Assembly: GCA_016709025.1 (NCBI GenBank)
Contig: JADJEQ010000008.1
Coordinates: forward strand, 62,001 to 126,000
From: Bacteroidales bacterium
GTDB lineage: Bacteria > Bacteroidota > Bacteroidia > Bacteroidales > Lentimicrobiaceae
DNA: 64,000 nucleotides
Direction of reading: 5' to 3'
Part shown: positions 49,473 through 58,670 of the stretch, one piece after another
How the letters are laid out: each line of letters starts with the position of its first letter
Position numbering within the stretch: the stretch's first letter is position 1
Translations under genes and position numbers: made by a program
The notes under the pieces: model-generated
What the model was told of the DNA's origin: nothing
Database searches by the model: none
What the model saw: the letters and a program-made list of their open reading frames with translations, nothing else

Positions 49473-50857
49473 TCATTTTCCCCATATCCCGGTATCCTTC
49501 CCGGTGATAATCTTCCGATACTGAATAGGTGCGATAATAGCACCCGGCAGGTAAGTTACGCAAGAACCCAGAATAACCCCTGCAGTCCCAAGCCCAAGCG
49601 TACTTGCGAAAAATATCGATACCGGAATGTTCAAAATTGCGACAGCCACGCATACGTAAAGTTGCAGTGTAATTTTACCAGTTCCATTGATAAAATAGAT
49701 AAAAATCGAATACCAGATATAAATAGCAACGAAAAGAGCTGTCATTGCAGAAAGCTGAAATGAGATAGCAACTTCATCGCCTACCCATATTTTGTAGAAA
49801 TATTTCGCTACAAAAGCATCACCAATAGTACCAGGAGGATTCCAAACCATCCTTTTACAAGGTTTCCTGTTACCCTGCTTATCCATGCAAAATCCTTCTT
49901 GATAAAAGCTTCCGTGTAAGCTGACCAGTATGTGTTTGTAATGATGGTAAAAAGCATCAGCACCAGGCCAAAATATTTATAGGCTATTTGGTATGACGCA
50001 ACCGCTTCTGGCCCAACCACCTGGGTTATAATGAGGTTGTTGGTCGACATAATTACCACAACCGTAATCTGAATGATAAAAAACTTAACACCCAGCCCGG
50101 TAAGGTCTTTGAAGTATTTGAAATTTATTAACTTAACCGATGGCCTGTAAGCCTTGTAATCGTTCCTGAAAAAATAGATGGTAGCAAGTCCCAGCACAAA
50201 TACCGGGGCTGCTCCCAGAACTATTCCCAGATTTAAAAGGGATGACTCTGTATATTGAATAAGGACCAGTATGGCTGCGAGAGAAACAACATTTGAAAGC
50301 GGGTCGAAAATGTTGCTGACCGCGGCCCGCTGATCAGCAACAATAATGATGGAGATCAGTTTAAATGTGAACCGCAACATGAAAAAGCCGACCGTTATGA
50401 TCACCAGCATGTTTAATTCGCTTTCAAGGCTTGCCGGAGCTTTTAATATTTCGTACCAGTTCAGAAAAGGATTTATTGCCAGAAAAATCAGGAAAAATGC
50501 ACCGAAAAGCAGGCTGAGCCCGGCATATGTTGTACTTACATAGATCCGCGCCATCAGGTGCTCTCCTTTGGCAAGTGATTCAGCAAATCTGTTTCTTAAG
50601 CCATTCCCGAGTCCGATATCAAAATAGCTAACCCAAGCGATGATTGAACTTAAGGTGAGCCAGATGCCATATTCTGCTGCTCCAAGATAGTGTAGTAGCA
50701 ATGGAACGAAAACCAGGCCTATAACTATGCTTACCGATTTGATAATGAATGAGATCAGAATTTGCTTCCTTGCCTTTACACTACGACTATGTCCTGAATT
50801 AAATTTTTGTTTGTAGCGTGAAAGCAGGTTCTTCATAATAATTTTTCGTCCCTTCAA
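49473..50857 (-). CDS. Wzx-like oligosaccharide flippase (MATE/PST superfamily), one frameshift
   Basis: The first frame (49808-50857, 349 residues) and the second (49473-49886) join into one protein of about 461 residues. It begins RKQILISFIIKSVSIVIGLV, then VPLLLHYLGAAEYGIWLTLS and SYFDIGLGNGLRNRFAESLA, the classical start of PST flippases, and has about 12 membrane segments. The break lies near 49815-49860; after it, KYFYKIWVGDEVAISFQLSA and AGVILGSCVTYLPGAIIAP complete the fold. It translocates undecaprenyl-linked repeat units to the periplasm. It is the first gene of the minus-strand polysaccharide cluster. Confidence 0.87.
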
Positions 50858-50960
50858 TTTTTATTCATTCAGGATTCCCTGGCAAAATATAAAGAGACAA
50901 CCTTCTTGAGAGCTGTCTATATCTTTTGGAAAAGGCCCCGCTGTATAATTAAGGCAAAAA

Positions 50961-50990
50961 TAATAAAAATGGGGCCCGAAACAGGCCCCT
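50961..50990 (-). terminator. Rho-independent terminator after the ALDH7 gene
   Basis: On the minus strand GGGGCC, a 7-base loop and GGCCCC are followed by ATTTTTATTATTTTT. It stands 25 bases after the stop at 51015 and separates the island from the polysaccharide cluster. Confidence 0.8.
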
Positions 50991-51014
50991 GAAGTTTAAA
51001 TCGGATATTAGACG

Positions 51015-52580
51015 TTAGTCATCAAATGCATCAAATTTAATTCCTTGAGCCAGAGGTAATTCTGTGGAAAAATTAATTGTATTGGTCTGTCTCCGCATAT
51101 AGGCTTTCCAGGCATCTGATCCTGATTCTCTTCCTCCTCCGGTGTCTTTTTCCCCACCGAAAGCGCCGCCAATTTCCGCACCATTGGTAGCGATATTCAC
51201 ATTGGCAATCCCGCAATCCGAACCCTCATGCGACAGGAACCGCTCTGTTTCCAGGATGTTTCTGGAGAAAATCGCCGAAGACAAACCCTGGGGAACCGCA
51301 TTGTGTAGTTCAATGGCATCGTCCATCGATTTGTACTTGATCAGGTAGAGAATCGGAGCAAAAGTCTCTTCCTGTACAATCTGGTAATGATTCTCAACTT
51401 CAGCAATACAGGGTACAACATAACAGCCTGATTCGTAGCCTTCACCACTTAAAACCTGGCCGCCATAAACGATCTTTCCACCTTCTTTTGTAATGTGCTC
51501 CTGAGCATTCAGAAATGCTTTAACAGCATCCTTATCAACCAGAGGTCCCACTACTGTATCCTGCTCAAGCGGATGCCCGATCTTCAGTTGCTTATAGGCA
51601 ACAATCAGTTTATCACGGAATTTGTCAAAAATGCAATCATGGATAAGCAGGCGCCGGGTTGAAGTACAACGCTGGCCCGAAGTGGCCACTGCACCAAACA
51701 GGCTGGCTCTCAATGCCATATTCAGGTTGCCATATTGTGAAACGATGATGGCATTGTTACCCCCCAATTCAAGGATACTTCTGCCCAGACGCTCTCCTAC
51801 GATTTTACTCACATGTCGGCCAACCCTGGTAGAACCGGTAACTGAAACGAGGGGTATTCTTTTATCGGCAAGAAAATCATCACCGATGTACTTTGAACTG
51901 CCGGCTACAAGGTTCAACACACCTTCAGGTACATCATTATCAAGAAGTACTTTTTCAATCACTTTATGCACTGCCAGCGCGCTGAGCATCACTTTCGACG
52001 AGGGTTTCCATACTACCACATCACCACAAACCATTGCCAGCATTGCATTCCAGGCCCAAACCGCCACCGGGAAATTGAACGCTGAAATAACACCGACTAC
52101 ACCCAGAGGGTGATACTGGTCGTACATCCTGTGCCGTTCGCGTTCCGAATGCATGGTTGAACCATAGAGCTGCCTGGAAAGGCCAACTGCAAAGTCAGCG
52201 ATGTCAATCATCTCCTGTACTTCACCCAATCCTTCCTGGTAAACTTTTCCCATCTCATAGGAGACCAGTGAACCCAGCGGTTCTTTGAATTCACGCAGGC
52301 GGTTCCCGATCTGCCTTACGATTTCACCTCGTTTTGGGGCCGGAACCATGCGCCATGTTTTGAATGCTTCAGTGGCTTTCGTCATAACCATTTCATAGTC
52401 ATCCCATGTTGCCTGGTTAACCGAAGCAATCAACCTGCCATCAGCCGGTGAATATGAATGAATGGGTTCGCCTTTGGTTTCGTGCCACACTGTGCCGGTT
52501 GTAGCGCCATCATTGGTATTGCCTATTCCCAGGCTTTCCAGCATTTCATTAATTTTATACAAATCCTGTTGTTTAGTCAT
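51015..52580 (-). CDS. ALDH7-type semialdehyde dehydrogenase (aminoadipate-semialdehyde like)
   Basis: The frame opens at 52655, but the ATG at 52578-52580 (MTKQQDLYKINEMLESLGIG) fits the family, giving 521 residues. Aldehyde dehydrogenase features: NAD site VISAFNFPVAVWAWNA and TGSTRVGRHVSK, catalytic Glu in LELGGNNAIIV, and catalytic Cys in SGQRCTSTRRLL. The C-terminal GGAFGGEKDTGGGRESGSDA, then WKAYMRRQTNTIN, is typical of ALDH7/antiquitin, which oxidises alpha-aminoadipic semialdehyde in lysine breakdown. Specificity is inferred from the family. It lies 86 bases after pruA copy 1; no inverted repeat of the ModE-like type stands before it, but it may be co-transcribed with pruA. Confidence 0.85.
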   Translation of the reverse strand: MTKQQDLYKINEMLESLGIGNTNDGATTGTVWHETKGEPIHSYSPADGRLIASVNQATWDDYEMVMTKATEAFKTWRMVPAPKRGEIVRQIGNRLREFKEPLGSLVSYEMGKVYQEGLGEVQEMIDIADFAVGLSRQLYGSTMHSERERHRMYDQYHPLGVVGVISAFNFPVAVWAWNAMLAMVCGDVVVWKPSSKVMLSALAVHKVIEKVLLDNDVPEGVLNLVAGSSKYIGDDFLADKRIPLVSVTGSTRVGRHVSKIVGERLGRSILELGGNNAIIVSQYGNLNMALRASLFGAVATSGQRCTSTRRLLIHDCIFDKFRDKLIVAYKQLKIGHPLEQDTVVGPLVDKDAVKAFLNAQEHITKEGGKIVYGGQVLSGEGYESGCYVVPCIAEVENHYQIVQEETFAPILYLIKYKSMDDAIELHNAVPQGLSSAIFSRNILETERFLSHEGSDCGIANVNIATNGAEIGGAFGGEKDTGGGRESGSDAWKAYMRRQTNTINFSTELPLAQGIKFDAFDD

Positions 52581-52666
52581 TTTGAAAAATTTATCATGAA
52601 ACAATTTTTTAGTGTTAATGTTTGGTATTCCTGCCAATTTAAGTGTATTTAACATAATGAGGCCAT

Positions 52667-54307
52667 CTAATGTATGCCGTTATCTTTCATATAGGGGTAT
52701 TTGTAATCAGCAGGAGGTACAAATGTTTCCTTTATGGTTCGCGGACTTGTCCATCTGAGCAGGTTGAGGTAACTGCCCGACTTATCGTTGGTTCCGGATG
52801 ATCTGGCTCCTCCGAATGGTTGTTGTCCGACAACTGCACCCGAAGGCTTATCATTGAAGTAAAGGTTCCCGGCAGCATATCTCAGTTTCCGGCAGGCAAG
52901 GTTCAGCGCATATCGGTCATTGGCGAAAACACTTCCGGTCAATGCATAGGGTGATGTCTGGTCACAAATATCAATAACCTGGTCAAAATCTTCGTCCTTG
53001 TAAACATAAACTGTCATTACCGGGCCGAAAATCTCTTCTTCCATAGTCTTGAAATGAGGGTCTTTCGCCTCTATCAGGGTTGGTCTGATGAAATATCCGC
53101 TAGTCTTGTCACCCACTCCTCCGGCAAGTATTTTGGCATCGTTCGATTTGGCTGTATAATTGATAAAGCCCATAATGCTGTTAAATGCAGGTTCATCGAT
53201 TACAGCATTCATGAAGTTTGAGAAATCCCTGACATCCCCTGCTTTTATTTCATTGATTTGTTCAACCAGTGATCTTTTCAGCTTTGGCCACATGGATGCA
53301 GGAATATAGGCCCGCGAAGCGGCAGAACATTTCTGACCCTGATATTCAAAAGCCCCGCGGATGATCGCCGTTGCAACTTCTTCCATATTTGCTGAAGGAT
53401 GAACAAGAATGAAATCTTTACCACCGGTTTCCCCGATCAGTTTCGGATAGGAGAGGTAATTCCCCAGGTTATCCCCCGTTGCCCTCCATAAATGGTTGAA
53501 TGTTTGTGTAGAACCGGTAAAATGAATTCCTGCCAGGTATTTATTCTTAAGCGCGGTAGCTGAAATGTCTTTCCCGGATGAAGGGATAAAATTTATTACA
53601 CCTTCAGGCAAACCAGCCTCCATAAATATCTTCATCAGATAATAATTCGACAGTACGGAAGTTGAGGCAGGTTTCCACACAAGGGTATTGCCCATAAGTG
53701 CAGGGGCTGCATTCAGGTTTGAAGCAATCGCAGTAAAGTTGAAAGGCGTAATTGATAGTATAAACCCTTCGAGCGCTCTGTATTCTAACCGGTTAAGATT
53801 TCCAAATTCAGAGTTGGGTTGCCGGCTGTAGATCTCGCTTGCATAGTAGGCGTTAAACCTAAGAAAATCGATTACTTCACAAGCGCTGTCTATCTCGGCC
53901 TGGAAAGCGCTTTTACTTTGACCAAGCATCGTAGCTGCATTCAGCATATAGCGGTATTTACCGGAAATCAATTCGGCAGCCTTTAGGAAAACTGCAGCCC
54001 GGTCGAGCCACGAAAGCGACATCCAGTCATTTCTGGCTTTCAACGCTGCATCAATGGCCATTTGTATTTCCTGTGATCCGGCAATACAGTACGAAGCCAG
54101 AACCTGTCCGTGTTCGTGGGGCGTAATAACTGAGTTCCTCTTGTGTGTCATCACCTCTTTCCCGCCGATAATCAGCGGTATTTCTATGATCTCAGAAGAT
54201 TGCCGGTCAAGTTCGTGCATCAGTTCTTTGCGGTGAATGCTGCCAGGCTCGTAATTCAGTACCCCTTCGTTCTTAGGCGGTTCAAAACTGAAAATTGCAT
54301 TGTTCAT
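52667..54307 (-). CDS. pruA: L-glutamate gamma-semialdehyde (P5C) dehydrogenase, copy 1
   Basis: 546 residues of the PruA/ALDH4 type. It oxidises glutamate gamma-semialdehyde (from proline or arginine breakdown) to glutamate with NAD. Features: start MNNAIFSFEPPKNEGVLNYE, substrate/NAD region ITPFNFTAIASNLNAAPALM, catalytic Glu in GETGGKDFILVHPS, catalytic Cys in YQGQKCSAASRAYIP, and end GQQPFGGARSSGTNDKSGSY then LNLLRWTSPRTIKE. It has a same-length paralog at 57008-58648. A perfect 24-bp inverted repeat stands 15 bases before its ATG, at a position that would let a bound regulator block transcription. Confidence 0.93.
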   Translation of the reverse strand: MNNAIFSFEPPKNEGVLNYEPGSIHRKELMHELDRQSSEIIEIPLIIGGKEVMTHKRNSVITPHEHGQVLASYCIAGSQEIQMAIDAALKARNDWMSLSWLDRAAVFLKAAELISGKYRYMLNAATMLGQSKSAFQAEIDSACEVIDFLRFNAYYASEIYSRQPNSEFGNLNRLEYRALEGFILSITPFNFTAIASNLNAAPALMGNTLVWKPASTSVLSNYYLMKIFMEAGLPEGVINFIPSSGKDISATALKNKYLAGIHFTGSTQTFNHLWRATGDNLGNYLSYPKLIGETGGKDFILVHPSANMEEVATAIIRGAFEYQGQKCSAASRAYIPASMWPKLKRSLVEQINEIKAGDVRDFSNFMNAVIDEPAFNSIMGFINYTAKSNDAKILAGGVGDKTSGYFIRPTLIEAKDPHFKTMEEEIFGPVMTVYVYKDEDFDQVIDICDQTSPYALTGSVFANDRYALNLACRKLRYAAGNLYFNDKPSGAVVGQQPFGGARSSGTNDKSGSYLNLLRWTSPRTIKETFVPPADYKYPYMKDNGIH

Positions 54308-54321
54308 GTAAATGGTTTTAG

Positions 54322-54345
54322 CGATATGAAAATAAAATCATATCG
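54322..54345. promoter_or_regulatory. ModE-like operator upstream of pruA copy 1
   Basis: CGATATG, 10 bases (AAAATAAAAT), CATATCG: a perfect inverted repeat, 15 bases before the pruA ATG on the minus strand. It has the same half-site length and spacing as the sites at 55729 and 60969. Binding by the ModE-like protein is inferred. Confidence 0.55.
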
Positions 54346-54383
54346 GTTGGTTGAAAATAATTTTGATTATTCTTTAGCACTTG

Positions 54384-55352
54384 TTAATTAAATAATGGAA
54401 TGAGTTCTTTTGGTAAAAGTTTCGTGTTCCCGGATATCGAAGGCGTTATTGCAGTTTGTCCCATCTTTTGCATGATGCCCTGCCCGTCGGTAATCAGGTA
54501 TTTTACAAAGGCGATAGCTGCCGGAAGATTAGAGCAATTTTTCGGTATGGTAACTCCATAAATCATCGGTTCACCTACCTGAGTTATGGTTTCTCCGGGT
54601 TTATTCCCGGCTACTTCAACGGAAACCTGGCTGTAAAAGTCTTTCATTCCCGGATTGCCAAGGTTAATGCTGTCGGGCAATTCCAGATAGGGCAATTTAT
54701 GCTGAATTGCCACTGATTTATAGATAAAAATGTAATCTATGGTCCCGGTTTCAAGCAGGGCTAGTAAATCAACCTCCTTGGGCCGGATGTATTGATCATC
54801 TTTTCGCATAAACTGCTGAGTGAGGCCGGGTTTATGATAGTATTTCTCAGCAAGTCTGAGGCTGAGAAGGGTACGGTAACCGCATGGGTCCGAATCCGGG
54901 TCAGAACGACCAAACCGCACCTGAGGATCCAGGAGGATTGAAGTCCAGTTATTCAGATTTATTTTATTTGCAAAGAGCGAGTTCGCCTGAAAAACCAAAG
55001 CCATTTCATTTCCGGCAAACTGAATATTCCATGATGCGTGTCCGGGGATCATCAGCTTATCAATCAGGCTGTAATCGGCTGAGGCAAGAACATCGCACGA
55101 TCTGTTGAGATCGGTTATTTTACGTATCGAAGCCAGGCTTCCAGCCGATTCGGATTTAACTGTAATGCCCGGATTCAGCAACATAAATGAATCTGCAATT
55201 GCTTTAAATGGAACTGACAGGCTTCCTGCGTGAAAAACAATGAGATCTCCCGAAATTCCGTCGCTGGTTTTTACTTCAGGCTGATTGCAGGATGAAATTC
55301 CAAGTAGAAGGAACAGAAATAACATGAAAACACCCGACTCAGCTTTTCCCAT
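54384..55352 (-). CDS. wtpA: Tungstate/molybdate-binding lipoprotein of an ABC transporter
   Basis: 322 residues. The lipoprotein signal is VFMLFLFLLLGISSC (Cys near residue 22). The mature part follows the WtpA pattern: LIVFHAGSLSVPFKAIADSF, KSESAGSLASIRKITDLNR, CDVLASADYSLIDKLM, WNIQFAGNEMALVFQ and FGRSDPDSDPCGYRTLLSL, with late EPMIYGVTIPKNCSNLP. It captures tungstate (or molybdate) outside the inner membrane and hands it to a permease, probably WtpB/WtpC encoded at 11260-13081, since no transport genes are adjacent. Its ATG overlaps the modE-like gene by 14 bases, so both are read from one transcript. Confidence 0.88.
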   Translation of the reverse strand: MGKAESGVFMLFLFLLLGISSCNQPEVKTSDGISGDLIVFHAGSLSVPFKAIADSFMLLNPGITVKSESAGSLASIRKITDLNRSCDVLASADYSLIDKLMIPGHASWNIQFAGNEMALVFQANSLFANKINLNNWTSILLDPQVRFGRSDPDSDPCGYRTLLSLRLAEKYYHKPGLTQQFMRKDDQYIRPKEVDLLALLETGTIDYIFIYKSVAIQHKLPYLELPDSINLGNPGMKDFYSQVSVEVAGNKPGETITQVGEPMIYGVTIPKNCSNLPAAIAFVKYLITDGQGIMQKMGQTAITPSISGNTKLLPKELIPLFN

Positions 55353-55719
55353 GAGATGTTAAATCTTTGATCAACAGTTTAAACTGTTCGTGCATGATTG
55401 TATCCATCCTTTCATGAAAATTGTCAAAAGCCTTAATCAACCGGAGTCCTTCAACAGTGAGGCTGGTACTGCCTCCGTCTATTCCTCCCCGGTTCTTTTC
55501 GAGAAGAGCAAATCCAAGCCTTTTCTCAATACTTTTTAAATCGTTCCAGGTCCGGCGGTAGGTAATGCCCAGTTTTTCACAAGCAGCTGTCAGCGAACCT
55601 TCCTGATCAATGGCTTTCAGAATCTTCCATTTGCCATCGCCCAGCAAGCCATCCCCGGCTTCGTCGGTGAACCAGATCTTATACTGCAGGCGCAGATTTT
55701 CGTACATTTCAGCTTCCAT
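55339..55719 (-). CDS. One-domain ModE-like transcription regulator
   Basis: 126 residues. It matches the winged-helix N-terminal domain of ModE: WFTDEAGDGLLGDGKWKILK, IDQEGSLTAACEKLGITYRR, TWNDLKSIEKRLGFALLEK, then GGSTSLTVEGLRLIKAFDNF. The C-terminal molbindin (Mop) domain that senses oxyanion in full-length ModE is absent, so how metal would be sensed is unclear. The start is MEAEMYENL at 55719; M5 is a possible alternative. It heads a two-gene unit with wtpA. A 24-bp inverted repeat starts 9 bases upstream of the ATG, which suggests autoregulation. It is the best candidate for binding the three repeats in this island. Confidence 0.85.
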   Translation of the reverse strand: MEAEMYENLRLQYKIWFTDEAGDGLLGDGKWKILKAIDQEGSLTAACEKLGITYRRTWNDLKSIEKRLGFALLEKNRGGIDGGSTSLTVEGLRLIKAFDNFHERMDTIMHEQFKLLIKDLTSHGKS

Positions 55720-55728
55720 CGTTCAAAG

Positions 55729-55752
55729 CGTTATGTTATATTATTCATATCG
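55729..55752. promoter_or_regulatory. ModE-like operator upstream of modE-wtpA
   Basis: CGTTATG, 10 bases (TTATATTATT), CATATCG: inverted repeat with one mismatch, 9 bases before the modE-like ATG on the minus strand. Such a position is typical of repression, here autoregulation. The general form recalls the CGnTATA...TATAnCG palindrome described for proteobacterial ModE (from memory). Confidence 0.55.
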
Positions 55753-55790
55753 TTCGTCTGAAAAAGGCAGTAAGAAGTACTGCCTGAATT

Positions 55791-56072
55791 TTACTTATAA
55801 AGACAACGGTAAGAAGTATCTCCCGCGACTTTAACTTTAAATTTTACGTTGGCGGGGACAATGAAAGTCTCAAAAGGCTCAAAGGATGTCCATTGGGTTT
55901 CTTCAGGAAGCATCACTTCCATTTCACCGGAAGTAACAGTCATAAACTCAACCGTTGAAGTGCCGAATTCGTACTCTCCCGATGCCATCACACCGACAGT
56001 GGCCGGTCCTTCGCTTGTTTCAAAGGCGATCGATTTTACTTTCCCGTCAAAGTATTCGTTGGTTTTAAACAT
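55791..56072 (-). CDS. ppnP: Pyrimidine/purine nucleoside phosphorylase PpnP (YaiE)
   Basis: 93 residues from the ATG at 56070-56072, close to the 94 of the E. coli protein; a nine-residue upstream extension is less likely. It is a cupin-like small protein: MFKTNEYFDGKVKSIAFE, GPATVGVMASGEYEFGTS, EFMTVTSGEMEVMLPEE, and FETFIVPANVKFKVKV. PpnP splits several nucleosides with phosphate to base and ribose 1-phosphate. It lies between modE-wtpA and the SDR gene without clear functional links to either. Confidence 0.9.
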   Translation of the reverse strand: MFKTNEYFDGKVKSIAFETSEGPATVGVMASGEYEFGTSTVEFMTVTSGEMEVMLPEETQWTSFEPFETFIVPANVKFKVKVAGDTSYRCLYK

Positions 56073-56136
56073 GGCAGTATTTTTTATATTCAGCCGCAAA
56101 GCTAAAGAAATAAACTGCTTGATAACAAAGGATTTT

Positions 56137-56889
56137 TTATAATTTTCTCAGGTCAATTATTCCATTTTCTGCGACTGTTTTTCCGAAAATCAGGCTGGTG
56201 ATTTTATTCGCAACTTCTGCCGGCCGGCTCAGTTTGTTTTGAAGATATAGTTCTTCAAATCTGGGCTGCATCGGAAAATCTGTAAGATCAATGTTCCTGA
56301 GCTTTTCCTGCATGGGTGTATCCACAACTCCGGGCGCTACCGACAACACCCTGACCGGGAATTGTTTCTGCTGTTGTTCCAGGTTGGTAGTGCGTGTAAA
56401 CATCTCCAGTCCTGCTTTGCTGCTGCAATAGGGTCCCCAGCCGGCATAAGGGGTTGTAGCAGCGCCGGTGCCAATGTTGACAATGCTTTTGGGTACATTC
56501 AGTCCTTCAGTAAGTCTGATAAACTCGCTGGATAAAAGCATAGGAGCTGCCAGGTTTACGAGAATATGTCTTGATAAATCCGTTGCAGTGTAGGAGCCGG
56601 CAGGCCCGATCGGGTCGAGCGTGGCGGCATTGTTGATCAATGCAATGGAGGAGAGCTCTTCCGGCTTAATTTTTTGAAAGATTTCATCCATAAGACCGGG
56701 AATCAGACTGGTATCGGCCAGATCAGATTCTTTGTACCAGAGGATGCTCTGGACCGACGATGCCAGTTCCACAAGCGATTCATTCAGGCTTCTCGAAATA
56801 CAGAATACACTGTGGCGATCAAGGATTAGTTTTCTGGCAATTGCTTCGCCGATTCCCGATGAAGTGCCTGTTACGATGTAGTAATTCAT
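56137..56889 (-). CDS. Short-chain dehydrogenase/reductase
   Basis: 250 residues. NADP(H) site YIVTGTSSGIGEAIARKL (Gly-X3-Gly-X-Gly), ALINNAAT, catalytic Ser region SIVNIGTGAAT and active-site YCSSKAGLEMFTRTTN (Tyr-X3-Lys). Overall it resembles sepiapterin- or benzil-reductase-like SDRs with the VLSVAPGVVDTPMQEKL segment. The substrate is unknown; a carbonyl compound or aldehyde would suit the surrounding aldehyde genes. It is transcribed divergently from pruA copy 2, with 118 bases between them and no ModE-like repeat in the gap. Confidence 0.85.
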   Translation of the reverse strand: MNYYIVTGTSSGIGEAIARKLILDRHSVFCISRSLNESLVELASSVQSILWYKESDLADTSLIPGLMDEIFQKIKPEELSSIALINNAATLDPIGPAGSYTATDLSRHILVNLAAPMLLSSEFIRLTEGLNVPKSIVNIGTGAATTPYAGWGPYCSSKAGLEMFTRTTNLEQQQKQFPVRVLSVAPGVVDTPMQEKLRNIDLTDFPMQPRFEELYLQNKLSRPAEVANKITSLIFGKTVAENGIIDLRKL

Positions 56890-57007
56890 GTATTTGGAAA
56901 TTAGGTGTTCACAGGATTTATACGTGTTCTACTTATGAACAATTGGACTTGATTGATGTTTAACTTTCCGGAAATAATCCCGTATTCCTGTTTAATTCTA
57001 TCCTTTC

Positions 57008-58648
57008 ATGAACAATGCAATTTTTACTTTTGATTATCCGGCCAATGAGCCGGTTAAGTCGTATTCACCAGGCTCACGTGAGCGAAAAGAACTCCAGGCT
57101 GAACTGGATAATTTATCAAACCAGCAAATTGACATTCCCTTAATCATCGGAGGGAAAGAAGTAAGGACCGGAAAAACTGAAGAGATCCGGATGCCACATG
57201 ATCATGGCCATGTTTTGGGGCATTATCATATGGCTGGTGCTGCCGAAGTGAAAATGGCAGTAGAAGCGGCGCTGAAGGCGCACAAACAATGGGAATCATT
57301 TTCTTATGTTGAAAGAGTCTCAGTTACCCTGAAAATTGCTGAACTCATAGCAAAGAAATACCGGGCCCGCCTGAATGCGGCTACGATGCTTGGCCAGAGC
57401 AAGAACGCTTACCAGGCTGAAATTGACAGTGCCTGCGAAACCATCGATTTTCTGAGATTCAATGCCCATTACATCTCAGATATTTACAATGAACAACCTC
57501 ATTCGGACTCTGGCTTTATCAACCGGATTGAATACAGACCCATCGAAGGTTTTATTTTCTCCCTGACCCCGTTTAACTTCACCGCCATCGCTTCGAATCT
57601 GAACATGTCGCCCGCATTGATGGGAAATACACTTTTATGGAAACCCGCTACCACATCGATTTTATCGAACTATGTGCTGATGGATATCTATAAGGAAGCC
57701 GGATTACCCGACGGGGTAGTAAATTTTATCCCGGGGCCGGGTTCGGTCATCGGGAATGCGGTTTTTTCTGACAGACACTTTGCCGGTCTGCATTTTACGG
57801 GATCGAATGTGACTTTTAACCGTCTCTGGCAGATGGCTGCACAGAATCTCCACAATTATAAGTCATACCCAAAGATTGTAGGTGAAACCGGGGGTAAGGA
57901 TTTCATACTGGTACATGCTTCCTCCCGGGTTGATGAAGTGGCAACTGCAATTGTCAGAGGCTCTTTTGAATACCAGGGTCAGAAATGCTCAGCGGCCTCC
58001 AGGGCTTACATTCCCGATAACCTATGGCCGGCTGTAAAAAAGAGGGTAGGGGAAATGCTCGGCGAAATTACCATGGGTGATGTACGTGACTTCAGCCATT
58101 TTATGAATGCCGTCATCAACGAAGCCTCTTTCGATAACATCATGCATTACATTTCTCTGGCAGAGAATTCAACGGACGCAAAGGTTATTTTTGGGGGCCG
58201 GGGCGACAAATCAAAAGGATTTTTTATTGAGCCAACGGTCATAGAAACCAGCAATCCTCACTTTAAAACCATGGAAGAGGAAATCTTTGGCCCGCTTCTT
58301 ACGGTCTATGTATATAAAGAAAAGGAATTCGAAGAAACCCTGAAGCTGGTTGATGAGACATCTCCTTACGCCCTGACCGGAGCCATATTTGCCCAGGACC
58401 GGCAAATACTCGATCAGGCCAGCCAGGCACTCAAATATGCGGCCGGTAATCTCTATTACAACGATAAGCCAACCGGAGCTGTGGTCGGTCAGCAGCCATT
58501 TGGGGGTTCACGCCAATCGGGTACCAACGACAAAGCCGGCAGCCATCTGAACCTTTTACGTTGGACAAGTCCCAGGACAATAAAAGAAACCCTCATTCCG
58601 CCGACAGATTTCAGATATCCATTTATGCGTGAGGAAAAATGCCACTGA
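57008..58648 (+). CDS. L-glutamate gamma-semialdehyde (P5C) dehydrogenase, copy 2
   Basis: 546 residues, the same length as copy 1 and clearly homologous throughout (start MNNAIFTFDYPANEPVKSY; TPFNFTAIASNLNMSPALMG; GETGGKDFILVHASS; YQGQKCSAASRAYIPDNLW; GQQPFGGSRQSGTNDKAGSH). Catalytic Glu and Cys are both kept, so both copies should be active. By eye more than half the residues match, so this is a duplication but not a very recent one. Unlike copy 1 it has no CGWTATG-N10-CATAWCR repeat upstream. It converges on the AOR gene with a shared bidirectional terminator. Confidence 0.92.
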   Translation: MNNAIFTFDYPANEPVKSYSPGSRERKELQAELDNLSNQQIDIPLIIGGKEVRTGKTEEIRMPHDHGHVLGHYHMAGAAEVKMAVEAALKAHKQWESFSYVERVSVTLKIAELIAKKYRARLNAATMLGQSKNAYQAEIDSACETIDFLRFNAHYISDIYNEQPHSDSGFINRIEYRPIEGFIFSLTPFNFTAIASNLNMSPALMGNTLLWKPATTSILSNYVLMDIYKEAGLPDGVVNFIPGPGSVIGNAVFSDRHFAGLHFTGSNVTFNRLWQMAAQNLHNYKSYPKIVGETGGKDFILVHASSRVDEVATAIVRGSFEYQGQKCSAASRAYIPDNLWPAVKKRVGEMLGEITMGDVRDFSHFMNAVINEASFDNIMHYISLAENSTDAKVIFGGRGDKSKGFFIEPTVIETSNPHFKTMEEEIFGPLLTVYVYKEKEFEETLKLVDETSPYALTGAIFAQDRQILDQASQALKYAAGNLYYNDKPTGAVVGQQPFGGSRQSGTNDKAGSHLNLLRWTSPRTIKETLIPPTDFRYPFMREEKCH

Positions 58649-58670
58649 TTATCAATGAAATTCTGTATAA

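Noticed and set aside
49473..50857. Flippase as two separate genes
   Set aside because: Both pieces fit one PST flippase in order and total length; a single frame change explains the split.
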